NCBI GenBank assembly: GCA_025941565.1
Contig: JAPCYN010000028.1
Coordinates: forward strand, 1-48,251
Source of the DNA: Legionella sp. 515359
GTDB lineage: Bacteria; Pseudomonadota; Gammaproteobacteria; Legionellales; Legionellaceae
Length of the DNA stretch: 48,251 nucleotides
Direction: 5' to 3'
Of this stretch, positions 18,535-26,776 are shown one piece after another. The notes under the pieces are model-generated. The model worked only from the letters and a program-made list of their open reading frames with translations, searched no databases and was not told where the DNA came from. The translations under genes and the position numbers were made by a program. Position 1 is the first letter of the stretch. Each line of letters starts with the position of its first letter.

Positions 18535-18611
18535 GTAGCCTGGGGCGGCGCAGTGGCTCCGGGTTTTCTGCTATAAATTTCCCGGGTTTTGCTCTGCTGT
18601 ATCCAGGCTGC
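18535..18611. repeat. GTAGCCTGG palindromic repeat, copy 1 (overlaps a coding end)
   Basis: The left arm begins GTAGCCTGG and includes GGCTCCGGGTTTT. The right arm, read in reverse, begins GCAGCCTGG and includes AAAACCCGGG. The element sits between convergent genes. Its right arm is translated on the minus strand as the last 13 residues of the transporter ending at 18571. Related copies are near 38361 and 48215. Confidence 0.7.
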
Positions 18612-19371
18612 AATTTATAGTTTCCTTTTTTAAAAACTCATTTTCTTGTTGGACGTAATCAAGATCAAAACGAAATAAATTAAATTTGGTGCTTTTATCA
18701 TAGATATCAATTTGTTCAATTCTCTTTAATTTATTGACTAGACTTATGGAAAGAGGGAGTCCGCATAATTCAATAAATACTTTAATGAACCACATAGTAA
18801 ACATCATTGTAATAAAAACTGAATCAGGTATTGTTTTATAAAATGCAATCGCTGTAAAAATCACACTGTCCAGGCCCGAAGCTAAAAATGTGGAAAAAAG
18901 AAATCGTCCTCCCATATATTGTCCCTGAACCTTAATTTTAGTTTTGGCAATAAGATAAGAATTGAACGATTCGGCAATCAGGTAACTGATAAAGGATGCT
19001 AAAATAATTCTGAAATTTGTGCTTAGTAACGTATCAAAAATAGCATTATTGGTTGCAAAATTGGGATTGGGCATATGGATAACAAGCTGGCCATACACAA
19101 TAAAAAACAAATTAAAGACGAAACCACACCAAATAGTACGGCGTGCATATTTATAACCATATACCTCGGTAATCAAATCAGAAAGCAAAAAAGAAAAGGG
19201 AAAAATCAATGTTCCAGCATCGGTTGTTAAATCCCAAATACGAATTAATCGTGGATCAAACCAATTGGCCAGGATAATGATCATGGAGTAGGTTAAGGTC
19301 AAATACCATAAGTAATTTGAATGAATAACAATTTTTCCACGTTCAGAGATGCTGGTTTTTGTTGTATCCAT
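18571..19371 (-). CDS. yhhQ: VUT/YhhQ-family transporter (queuosine precursor type)
   Basis: A 266-residue protein with about six membrane helices and the family signatures DAGTLIFPFSFLLSDLITEV followed by YGYKYARR, and a second helical set with SYLIAESFNSYLIAKTK. YhhQ imports preQ0/preQ1 for tRNA queuosine synthesis. The ATG at 19371 lies two bases after the stop of its upstream paralogue (TGATAATG), so translation is coupled; the upstream in-frame TTG is not needed. E. coli YhhQ is about 220 residues. Here the C-terminus is extended, and the last 13 residues (SLDTAEQNPGNL with the preceding C) come from the intergenic repeat. Confidence 0.88.
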   Translation of the reverse strand: MDTTKTSISERGKIVIHSNYLWYLTLTYSMIIILANWFDPRLIRIWDLTTDAGTLIFPFSFLLSDLITEVYGYKYARRTIWCGFVFNLFFIVYGQLVIHMPNPNFATNNAIFDTLLSTNFRIILASFISYLIAESFNSYLIAKTKIKVQGQYMGGRFLFSTFLASGLDSVIFTAIAFYKTIPDSVFITMMFTMWFIKVFIELCGLPLSISLVNKLKRIEQIDIYDKSTKFNLFRFDLDYVQQENEFLKKETINCSLDTAEQNPGNL

Positions 19372-19373
19372 TA

Positions 19374-20342
19374 TCAAAGCTCTAATGAGAACGGATTAAA
19401 ATTGGTTTTTACATCATAATGATCGACATTATCTTTTCTTTTTAAATAATTTGAAACGTGATAAGTAATCGGCAACGCGCATACTTCATACAATACCTTG
19501 AGTAAATACATCGTTCCAATAATTTGCCAAATACCTGCATAGGGAATTATGAATAAAAAGGCAATATGAGTAAAAAGCAGGGTATCAATGCCAACACCGA
19601 TCATCGTGCTTGTAATCGCGCGTAGCCAAAGTCGTTCTCCGGACGTCAGCACTTTGAGTTTGGCTAAAATTATTGAATTGGCAAACTCACCAAAAAAGTA
19701 ACTAATGACTGAGGCTATGAAAACTCTTAATGTACCTTGATATATTGTTGCATAGGCTTCTTGATGAGGCCAATAGGGCGATGGGGTCAGATAGATGGTA
19801 AGCCAGGTACCTAAAAATACAATAGTATTCGCAAGTAATGCCATCCAAATGATCCGTCGACTTACTTTGAATCCATACACCTCAGTCAGAATGTCATCAA
19901 AAACATAAGTTAAAGGAAAAAAAACCAAACCGGCAGCAAAACTGAGTGAACCAAAGGAGGCTATTTTAAAGGCAGCTAAATTCGATAAGATTAAAAAAGT
20001 TGTAAACAGTATTCCTACACTGATGACGCTGGATTTGTTTGCAGCTGTTTGTTTCGGGAATCTTTTGATTAAATCCAGATTATTGGTTTGCTCTGCAGAA
20101 TATAACGCTGCAATATGTGCTACATCTTCGTGTGAAAAATTATCCAGCCATTTTTTTTGATATAATTCACTTACTGGCTTATCAAAGGTTGCTACCTTAC
20201 CAGAAACTTGAACTGTAACATAAACTTTTGCAGTATTTTGATAACTGTCATCAACTGAAATAATCCGATATGCATTAGAAATAATTTTATCTGCGGGTAC
20301 CTGGAACAGTTGTTTTATTCGATGAAATAATTTATTGATCAT
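19374..20342 (-). CDS. VUT-family transporter paralogue with N-terminal cytosolic extension
   Basis: A 322-residue protein. From about residue 110 on it is a YhhQ/VUT transporter (LSFAAGLVFFPLTYVFDDIL, TEVYGFKVSRR, SYFFGEFANSIILAKLK). It is paralogous to the next gene downstream, to which it is coupled. The first 100 or so residues form a soluble domain absent from YhhQ (IKQLFQVPADKI, VTVQVSGKVATFDKPVSELY). The ATG at 20342 was chosen because the longer open frame runs back into the opposing acetyltransferase gene. Substrate is unknown; a queuosine precursor or related base is an inference from the family. Confidence 0.82.
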   Translation of the reverse strand: MINKLFHRIKQLFQVPADKIISNAYRIISVDDSYQNTAKVYVTVQVSGKVATFDKPVSELYQKKWLDNFSHEDVAHIAALYSAEQTNNLDLIKRFPKQTAANKSSVISVGILFTTFLILSNLAAFKIASFGSLSFAAGLVFFPLTYVFDDILTEVYGFKVSRRIIWMALLANTIVFLGTWLTIYLTPSPYWPHQEAYATIYQGTLRVFIASVISYFFGEFANSIILAKLKVLTSGERLWLRAITSTMIGVGIDTLLFTHIAFLFIIPYAGIWQIIGTMYLLKVLYEVCALPITYHVSNYLKRKDNVDHYDVKTNFNPFSLEL

Positions 20343-20360
20343 AGTATTGCAAAACAAAAA

Positions 20361-20990
20361 ATGTCTGACGCCTCTATTATGCCTAAAAGTAAAACAAAAG
20401 TCAGTAAGCGTGTACCTGAGATTCTTATCGGTAAAACCATTCACATGGAACCTCTTACCATCAATCATTATGAGTGTTTGCGTCATCCGGCTAATGATGC
20501 ACGAATTTGGATTTATATGCCAAATAAAGCGAATGGTGCGTTTTATGATACCTGGTTTCAGGATTGTTTGATGAGACAAAAACAGGGTATACAACTCACT
20601 TACGTAATAAGGCGATTAAAGGACAATGAATTAATTGGAAGTCGAGCTTATTATGAGATAGAGCCACAGCATAAAAAGCTGGAAGTTGGTTATGGTTGGC
20701 TTACTCCATCGGTATGGGGAAAACGATATAATCATGAGTCATTGTTGTTACTGTTTCAAAATGCATTTGAAACATGGGCTATTAATCGCATTCAAATCGC
20801 AACAGATCCTCGTAATGTTAAAAACTACAATACATTAAAAAAATTAGGCGCAACACAAGAAGGTATTTTGCGCCAACATATGATTCATCATAATGGTCAA
20901 GTCACTGATACGGTTTTGTTTAGTATTCTTGCTGAAGAATGGCCTGAAGTGAAAAAGAGATTGGTGGGGCGATTAGAGCATGCGGTGTAA
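20361..20990 (+). CDS. GNAT-family N-acetyltransferase (RimJ/RimL type)
   Basis: A 209-residue acetyltransferase with the RimJ/RimL layout: an N-terminal substrate strand (GKTIHMEPLTINHYECL), the acetyl-CoA-site region EVGYGWLTPSVWGKRYNHES and the C-terminal NRIQIATDPRNVKNYNTLKK with GA-EGILRQH typical of this subfamily. The substrate cannot be told; RimJ/RimL act on ribosomal N-termini, others on small molecules. The start is 18 bases from the divergent transporter start. An ATG at 20379 is an alternative that would widen the gap. It converges on clpB across a strong hairpin. Confidence 0.87.
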   Translation: MSDASIMPKSKTKVSKRVPEILIGKTIHMEPLTINHYECLRHPANDARIWIYMPNKANGAFYDTWFQDCLMRQKQGIQLTYVIRRLKDNELIGSRAYYEIEPQHKKLEVGYGWLTPSVWGKRYNHESLLLLFQNAFETWAINRIQIATDPRNVKNYNTLKKLGATQEGILRQHMIHHNGQVTDTVLFSILAEEWPEVKKRLVGRLEHAV

Positions 20991-20998
20991 CCGATGTA

Positions 20999-21034
20999 AG
21001 TCTGAATGAAGCGCCACTGTGCTTCATTCAGACT
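20999..21034. terminator. Bidirectional hairpin between acetyltransferase gene and clpB
   Basis: A perfect 14-bp inverted repeat (AGTCTGAATGAAGC and its complement GCTTCATTCAGACT) around an 8-base loop, placed between two convergent stops. There is no T-run on either side, so termination may be Rho-assisted or the hairpin may serve as a 3'-end barrier. Confidence 0.7.
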
Positions 21035-21042
21035 ACACGTTC

Positions 21043-23619
21043 CTAATGCCCCGTAAACTTCATTGCACCTTCTTTATAAGTTACTTTAATTGTTTCGCCA
21101 GCCTTAAATTTCCCAGTCAATATATCTTGAGCCAGAGGATTCTCCAATTGTTGCTGAATGGTGCGTTTTAAAGGTCTTGCACCATATACTGGATCAAAGC
21201 CTGCTTCTGCTAAGTGCGATAATGCTTCCGGAGTTACATCAAGATGGATATCTTGTTGCTTTAGGCGTTTTTGCAAATAGCCAATTTGAATCGCAGCAAT
21301 TTTTGCAATTTGATCTTGAGCAAGAGAGTGGAAGACCACTGTATCATCAATACGGTTAATGAACTCAGGACGAAAGTGCTGCCGTACCATCTCCATTACT
21401 GCATCTTTAATTTGCTCGTATTTAAATTTATTACCCATTTCCTGAATCAAATTGGATCCAAGATTTGAAGTCATCACAATAATGGTATTGCGAAAATCAA
21501 CAGTACGTCCCTGGCCATCAGTCAAGCGTCCATCATCCATCACTTGCAAGAGGATATTGAACACATCGGTATGCGCCTTTTCTACTTCATCAAGTAAAAT
21601 CACTGAGTAAGGTCTGCGACGAACTGCCTCGGTTAAATAGCCTCCTTCCTCATAACCTACGTATCCAGGGGGAGCGCCAATTAAGCGAGCAACCGAATGT
21701 TTTTCCATAAATTCAGACATGTCAATGCGTACCATCGCCTCTTCGGTATCAAATAGAAATGAAGCTAATGCTTTGCATAATTCCGTTTTACCTACACCAG
21801 TTGGACCGAGGAATAAAAATGATCCTATAGGACGGTTAGGATCTGATAAACCGGCACGTGAACGTCGAATGGCATTGGATACAGCATCTATCGCTTCATT
21901 TTGACCTATGAGGCGGTTATGCAACACTTCTTCCATATGCAGTAATTTTTCCTTTTCACCTTCCATCATTTTTGCTACAGGGATGCCTGTCCATTTGGAA
22001 ACGACTTCGGCTACCTCATCTTCAGTCACTTTATTGCGGACTAATTTATTCTCATGAGACTCTACTTCAGCTACTTGTGCCAAGCGTTTTTCAAGTTCTG
22101 GGATACGTCCATATTGTAATTCGGACATTCGACTCAAATCTCCAGCTCGGCGTGCTGTTTCCATTTCAAGTTTAGCCTGTTCAAGAGCTTCTTTAATTTG
22201 AGTTGCCCCTTGCATTGTTGCTTTTTCTGCTTTCCACACTTCTTCTAAATCAGAGTAGTTCTGTTCCAGTTCATCAATCGAATGTTGCAGATCTTCAAGT
22301 CGCTTTTTCGATGCTTCGTCATGTTCTTTTTTGAGTGCTTCGCGTTCAATTTTTAATTGAATCAAACGTCGTTCCAATTTGTCCATGCTTTCAGGTTTGG
22401 AATCAATTTCCATGCGAATTAAACTTCCAGCTTCATCGATTAAATCAATCGCTTTGTCAGGCAGTTGTCTGTCTGTAATATATCGATGAGACAGAGTAGC
22501 TGCTGCGACTATTGCGGGGTCAGTAATTTCAACCCCATGATGGACTTCATAACGCTCTTTTAAACCACGAAGAATAGCAATTGTATCTGCAACATTAGGC
22601 TCATCAACCAGAACTTTCTGGAAGCGACGCTCTAAAGCGGCGTCTTTTTCGATGTATTGTCGGTACTCATCCAGAGTGGTAGCTCCGATGCAATGAAGCT
22701 CACCGCGCGCTAAAGCAGGTTTTAGCATGTTTCCTGCATCCATTGCGCCCTCTGCTTTTCCGGCACCAACCATGGTATGAATTTCGTCAATAAAGAGAAT
22801 AATTTGCCCTTCTTGTTTTGCTAAATCATTAAGGACTGCCTTGAGCCGTTCTTCGAATTCACCACGATATTTTGCTCCGGCAATCAATGCTCCCATATCC
22901 AAAGAAAGCAGGCGTTTATTTTTTAAACCTTCAGGAACTTCACCATTAATGATGCGTTGCGCTAATCCCTCAACAATTGCGGTTTTACCTACACCGGGCT
23001 CACCAATCAAAACAGGATTGTTTTTCGTACGTCTTTGTAATACTTGAATGGTTCTACGAATTTCATCATCGCGACCAATTACTGGATCTAATTTACCTTG
23101 TTCTGCACGAGCAGTTAGGTCTAGTGTATATTTTTCTAGAGCTTGACGTTGCTCTTCGGCATTAGCGTCATTGACGGTTTCTCCACCGCGTAATTCGTTA
23201 ATTGCATTTTCTATTGCTTTCGCTTCACCACCAGCTTGTTTGAGTATGCGAGAAAGGGTGCCTTCTTCACTTATGGCTGCTAAAATAAAAAGCTCACTGG
23301 AAATAAAATTATCTTTCTTTTGCTGTGCCAGCTTATCTGTAAGATTTAATAGGCGATTTAATCCGTTAGAAATATGGATATCACCTCCAATCCCAGACAC
23401 TTTCGGAAGTTTATCTAATGCCTGGTCTATAAGTGTTCTTAGCAGAGGGATATTAACGCCGGCTTTACTGAGCAGGGGGCGGCAACTGCCTCCTTGTTGA
23501 TCCAGAAGGGCCTTCATTAAGTGTTCGGGCTCAATAAAGCCATTATCTCTTCCTAAAGCCAGAGATTGGGCATCTGCCAAGGCGATTTGAAATTTTGATG
23601 TTAGTTTATCCATTCTCAT
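21043..23619 (-). CDS. clpB: ClpB protein disaggregase (Hsp104 family)
   Basis: An intact 858-residue ClpB. The N-domain starts [20 protein letters not shown], matching ClpB N-termini. The first AAA+ module has [28 protein letters not shown] and [18 protein letters not shown]. The coiled-coil M-domain spans about 400-525. The second AAA+ module has [35 protein letters not shown] and [11 protein letters not shown]. The enzyme extracts and refolds aggregated proteins with DnaK. AGAAGG lies nine bases before the ATG. A heat-shock promoter is visible upstream (see 23681-23709). Confidence 0.98.
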   Translation of the reverse strand: MRMDKLTSKFQIALADAQSLALGRDNGFIEPEHLMKALLDQQGGSCRPLLSKAGVNIPLLRTLIDQALDKLPKVSGIGGDIHISNGLNRLLNLTDKLAQQKKDNFISSELFILAAISEEGTLSRILKQAGGEAKAIENAINELRGGETVNDANAEEQRQALEKYTLDLTARAEQGKLDPVIGRDDEIRRTIQVLQRRTKNNPVLIGEPGVGKTAIVEGLAQRIINGEVPEGLKNKRLLSLDMGALIAGAKYRGEFEERLKAVLNDLAKQEGQIILFIDEIHTMVGAGKAEGAMDAGNMLKPALARGELHCIGATTLDEYRQYIEKDAALERRFQKVLVDEPNVADTIAILRGLKERYEVHHGVEITDPAIVAAATLSHRYITDRQLPDKAIDLIDEAGSLIRMEIDSKPESMDKLERRLIQLKIEREALKKEHDEASKKRLEDLQHSIDELEQNYSDLEEVWKAEKATMQGATQIKEALEQAKLEMETARRAGDLSRMSELQYGRIPELEKRLAQVAEVESHENKLVRNKVTEDEVAEVVSKWTGIPVAKMMEGEKEKLLHMEEVLHNRLIGQNEAIDAVSNAIRRSRAGLSDPNRPIGSFLFLGPTGVGKTELCKALASFLFDTEEAMVRIDMSEFMEKHSVARLIGAPPGYVGYEEGGYLTEAVRRRPYSVILLDEVEKAHTDVFNILLQVMDDGRLTDGQGRTVDFRNTIIVMTSNLGSNLIQEMGNKFKYEQIKDAVMEMVRQHFRPEFINRIDDTVVFHSLAQDQIAKIAAIQIGYLQKRLKQQDIHLDVTPEALSHLAEAGFDPVYGARPLKRTIQQQLENPLAQDILTGKFKAGETIKVTYKEGAMKFTGH

Positions 23620-23680
23620 GATATATAACCTTCTAATGGGTTAATGGGTTAATGGGTGTTAATTTTCTCGTATCTACCGT

Positions 23681-23709
23681 AAAATGAGGTTTAATTTAAT
23701 TATTTCAAG
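23681..23709 (-). promoter_or_regulatory. Sigma-32 (RpoH) heat-shock promoter of clpB
   Basis: On the minus strand CTTGAAA (23709-23703) is followed after 13 bases by CCTCATTT (23689-23682). The RpoH consensus is CTTGAAA and CCCCATNT with 13-17 bases between, so only one base departs. A transcript would begin near 23675, about 55 bases before the clpB ATG. Three copies of an AATGGGTT-like direct repeat occupy the leader (about 23640-23660). The -35 lies right at the start of the divergent peptidase gene. Confidence 0.82.
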
Positions 23710-23717
23710 TGATGCTT

Positions 23718-24671
23718 ATGACAAATGACCATTCTTCTAATTCTACTCCGGATTCTCAGGTTTTGCTGAATCAAATCATTATTGATTACATGAAAGAAGC
23801 AAAAAGGAAGCGCAGATGGAAGTGGTTTATGCGTGTTGTTTATTTGCTAATCATTGCCTATATAGTCTACCACGTATCGATGAACACCAATGAAGATCTA
23901 GGTACCAATACCAAGCCTCATGTGGGTATAGTCGATATTACCGGTGAAATGTCTGAAGCTAAAGCCAATGCAGACGACTTCGCCAAGGGAGTGGATTCAG
24001 CATATAAAAACTCTGGATTAAAAGCATTGATTGTTCGTATTAATAGTCCTGGCGGCAGTCCGGTTCAGGCTGAATATATGTATAACATCATCAAGTTTTA
24101 TCAAAAAAAATATCCGGATATAAAAATTTATTCAGTCTGTGTTGATGCATGTGCTTCTGCTGCCTACTATGTTGCTGTGGCTACAGAGACTATTTATGCC
24201 AGCCCTGCCAGCATGGTTGGTTCCATAGGTGTTTTGTATAATGGTTTTGGTTTTGTTGATCTCATCAACAAAGTCGGTGTTTCACGAAGATTACAAACAT
24301 CCGGTGCAAATAAGTCATTTTTGGATCCTTTTTCTCCTGAAACCGATTTTGCAAAGCAAAAATTACAGGTCATGTTGGATCAGGTACATGAGCAATTTAT
24401 TAGTCGAGTAAAAGAGGGGCGGGGAGACCGTTTGCATATTGATAATGAAACATTCTCTGGACTTTTTTGGACTGGTGAGCAGGCTTTAGCAATGGGATTA
24501 ATTGACGGTTTTGCGAGCAGCGGGCAGTTAGCTCGTGAAGTAGTTAAAGTTCCTGAAGTTATTGATTATACCCATAAGCAAAATCTTTTTGATCGAGTAA
24601 CCAAAAATATTGGCACAGCTCTGGCTGATGAACTTCCTTTAAGTATTGGTGTGAAGCAGGGCTTTAAATAA
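23718..24671 (+). CDS. sppA: S49-family membrane serine peptidase (SppA/signal peptide peptidase-like)
   Basis: A 317-residue protein of the short SppA class. One membrane anchor is near residues 38-53, and the peptidase fold has the conserved VRINSPGGSP. The likely Ser/Lys catalytic dyad is S147 in DACASAAYYVA and K199 in SGANKSFLDPF; the same spacing is known for Bacillus subtilis SppA. Such enzymes digest leftover signal peptides in the membrane. ATGs at 23712 and 23718 and a GTG at 23709 are all possible; 23718 has AAGTGA eight bases upstream. The gene is divergent from clpB, and its start overlaps the clpB heat-shock -35. Confidence 0.9.
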   Translation: MTNDHSSNSTPDSQVLLNQIIIDYMKEAKRKRRWKWFMRVVYLLIIAYIVYHVSMNTNEDLGTNTKPHVGIVDITGEMSEAKANADDFAKGVDSAYKNSGLKALIVRINSPGGSPVQAEYMYNIIKFYQKKYPDIKIYSVCVDACASAAYYVAVATETIYASPASMVGSIGVLYNGFGFVDLINKVGVSRRLQTSGANKSFLDPFSPETDFAKQKLQVMLDQVHEQFISRVKEGRGDRLHIDNETFSGLFWTGEQALAMGLIDGFASSGQLAREVVKVPEVIDYTHKQNLFDRVTKNIGTALADELPLSIGVKQGFK

Positions 24672-24929
24672 GTTTGTAACCCGGGTGCTGTACAGTGGAA
24701 CTCACATGGACTCATCCGGGGCAAGTTGCTTGCTAAAAGATGAACGATTATACGGCATCGTTATTAAATATCAAAAAGCTCATACCTCAATGTTATTCGC
24801 ACTCTGTTTTCTAATTGGGAATACAGATTACAATTTTGTATTTGTTACTAAGAGATTAGTTTTTTTAGTCACTTTATTACAACACCGATATACCAGAAAA
24901 ACAGTCATTCTGATTTAATTGATTGCATA
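24672..24929. other. Intergenic sequence without a supported gene
   Basis: The first 50 bases (AACCCGGGTGCTGTACAGTGG and on) look like a decayed palindromic repeat. A 77-codon open frame at 24685-24918 has no ribosome site, no family resemblance and erratic composition, so I do not call it. The rest is AT-rich. Confidence 0.5.
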
Positions 24930-24958
24930 TTGATATTAAATTGAACTTAATCTATAAT
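24930..24958 (+). promoter_or_regulatory. Strong sigma-70-type promoter upstream of the F-box/RCC1 gene
   Basis: TTGATA at 24930-24935, exactly 17 bases, and a perfect TATAAT at 24953-24958. The predicted start is near 24965, immediately before an 8-bp hairpin (CATAGATA at 24968-24975 with TATCTATG at 24989-24996). The F-box gene begins about 300 bases downstream, so the transcript would have a long leader or be a separate small RNA. Confidence 0.62.
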
Positions 24959-25044
24959 GCACTCAGTCATAGATACAGAAAAAAGCAATATCTATGAACT
25001 CCATGCGACTTATCTTCTCCATTAAGGTACTTTCGGAGGACTGG

Positions 25045-25188
25045 TTATTTACCTAGTTTTAATGAATAAACGGGTTCGTCGTTGAGATAAAGAATACAAT
25101 GATTCCCATTCTGATGGGTTGTGCATTGAGGCTTAATTTCGACGCGAAGATAACTTGTTTTTCTGCATGCCTCAATTTGTATTGTCAT
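25045..25188 (-). CDS. Putative 47-residue small protein
   Basis: An ATG at 25188 with GGAGAG nine bases upstream opens a 47-residue frame ending in TAA at 25045. The product begins MTIQIEACRKTSYLRVEIKP and ends EPVYSLKLGK; it has four cysteine/histidine pairs spread through the middle and an alternating strand-like pattern. There is no known family that I can name. The support is the good ribosome site and natural-looking composition in an otherwise empty interval. It lies opposite the leader of the plus-strand F-box gene. Confidence 0.45.
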   Translation of the reverse strand: MTIQIEACRKTSYLRVEIKPQCTTHQNGNHCILYLNDEPVYSLKLGK

Positions 25189-25271
25189 TGTTTATCTCTC
25201 CGGGTTGAGTATTTCAATTAGTTCTCAGCTCATCTTTAAACATTAATGCAAAAATATTGGGGTTATAAGTC

Positions 25272-26693
25272 ATGCATGAGAAACAAGAACCAATTACTCA
25301 CACCACAGAATCTCACAATGAAAATCCTACCGTTCTTCCTAATGAAATTTGGGAGCACGCCATTGCCAGTTTCATTAATAAACGGACAACTCTTTTTTCC
25401 CTGCGAGCAAGCTGTAGATTTTTTAACGGAAGTCAAGCGCTGCGATTGCGATGGAATGATCTGCCAAGAGTGCAATTGGTTGCTGGAGGATTTCACACGT
25501 GGATTCTCACTTCTGAAAATAAACTTCTTGGGTGTGGAAAAAATACGGATGGACAGCTGGGAGTTGGACATAATGAAAATCAAGATAAATTCCTGGAACC
25601 TGACTTATCTGACATTTTGGGCACAGGGGAAATAATTCAACAGATTGCTGCAGGAGATGCTCACACCGTGTTTCTCACCTCAAAAAATAGAGTCTTGGTC
25701 AGTGGAAATAATGAATCGGGTCAGCTCGGACTCGGACACACCAATAGCCAAAATCTGTTTACCGAATTGATATTGTCCGATGTTTTGGACGAAAAAGAAA
25801 AAATCAGCAAAATTTTTACAGGAAACAATCAAACCCTGTTACTTACCTCAAAAAACAGGCTTTTGGTCAGTGGAAACAATGCATGTTCACAACTCGGGTT
25901 TGGATTTGGACATGCCAAGAAACAACTCAGGTTTGTCGAGTCTTTACTATCTAAATGTTTATTTGCAGATGAAACGATTCAGCAGATTGCGGCAGGAATT
26001 GCATGTACCCTGGTACTCACCTCAAATAACCGGCTCATGGTTTGTGGACATAATGGGACTGGCCAGCTTGGGCTTGGACATGAGGATGACCAATCCATGT
26101 TTATTGAATCTGATTTAACTGCAGTTTTAGCAGCTGGTGAAACCATTCAACAATTCATTACAGGATGGAGGCATACGCTATTACTCACCTCAAAAAATAG
26201 ACTGCTCGTCGCAGGCTCTAATATATGGGGCCAACTAGGGCTTGGAAACGTCAAAAATCAACTCACATTCACCGAATGCTCATTATCTGATCTTTTAGCC
26301 GAAGGGGAAAAAATTATACAATTTAGTACGAATAGGTCTAATACTCTATTACTCACTTCTGAAGGAAGAATTCTGTGGTGTGGTATCAATCAGGGAAATC
26401 GGTTCGGAATTGAAAATACCCCAATACAAAGCACCTTTATTGAGTTAAGTCTCTCAACCATTTTAGCTAAAGAAGAAAAAGTGAAACAACTGAGAGCGGG
26501 TGGGTATCATATTTTATTACATACCTCCAATGACAGGTTTTTAGTAGGGGGATCGAATGAGTTTGGACAACTGGGACTTGGAAATAATGAGGAACAAGGG
26601 ATATTCCAATCCCTCAGCTTTGCTTTTCTTAATTCACAACGCCTGGAAGAAGAGCATGTTCAGGATGATGACTCAGCAGGCTTGCGGCCTTAA
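25272..26693 (+). CDS. F-box protein with seven RCC1 repeats (candidate Dot/Icm effector)
   Basis: A 473-residue protein. Residues about 21-52 form an F-box (LPNEIWEHAIASF then SLRASCRFFN), the motif that binds SKP1 in eukaryotic SCF ubiquitin ligases. Residues about 65-450 hold seven RCC1-type repeats of roughly 54 residues, each with a pattern like AGDAHTVFLTSKNRVLVSGN and GQLGLGH, enough to close a seven-bladed propeller. The tail LEEEHVQDDD is an acidic E-block-like signal as in many Dot/Icm substrates. Legionella is known to inject F-box proteins and RCC1 proteins separately. The predicted role is host target recruitment to SCF or modulation of a small GTPase; neither is shown here. A second protein of this type is at 35215-36414. 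Confidence 0.85.
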   Translation: MHEKQEPITHTTESHNENPTVLPNEIWEHAIASFINKRTTLFSLRASCRFFNGSQALRLRWNDLPRVQLVAGGFHTWILTSENKLLGCGKNTDGQLGVGHNENQDKFLEPDLSDILGTGEIIQQIAAGDAHTVFLTSKNRVLVSGNNESGQLGLGHTNSQNLFTELILSDVLDEKEKISKIFTGNNQTLLLTSKNRLLVSGNNACSQLGFGFGHAKKQLRFVESLLSKCLFADETIQQIAAGIACTLVLTSNNRLMVCGHNGTGQLGLGHEDDQSMFIESDLTAVLAAGETIQQFITGWRHTLLLTSKNRLLVAGSNIWGQLGLGNVKNQLTFTECSLSDLLAEGEKIIQFSTNRSNTLLLTSEGRILWCGINQGNRFGIENTPIQSTFIELSLSTILAKEEKVKQLRAGGYHILLHTSNDRFLVGGSNEFGQLGLGNNEEQGIFQSLSFAFLNSQRLEEEHVQDDDSAGLRP

Positions 26694-26699
26694 ATATTA

Positions 26700-26763
26700 A
26701 GCACAGTACAACACTTTATCTGGTGTTGTACTGTGCTGCAGTCAGTTATGAAGTAGCTGACTG
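26700..26763. terminator. Two adjacent hairpins between convergent F-box gene and suhB
   Basis: The first hairpin is a perfect 15-bp stem (AGCACAGTACAACAC with its complement ending at 26737) around an 8-base loop. The second follows at 26739-26763 with CAGTCAGTTA and TAGCTGACTG around TGAAG. They lie between two converging stops and probably end transcription from both sides, although neither has a T-run. Confidence 0.65.
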
Positions 26764-26776
26764 AACTACGACTCGC

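Noticed and set aside
20343-20594. Long N-terminal extension of the VUT paralogue
   Set aside because: It runs through the opposing acetyltransferase gene and has no family resemblance; the ATG at 20342 gives a sensible protein.
24685-24918. 77-codon plus-strand frame after the S49 peptidase
   Set aside because: No ribosome site, no recognisable domain, and its start falls in a decayed repeat.
25246-25635. 129-codon frame overlapping the start of the F-box gene
   Set aside because: It is a frame-shifted shadow of the F-box/RCC1 protein; only the longer frame has domain content.
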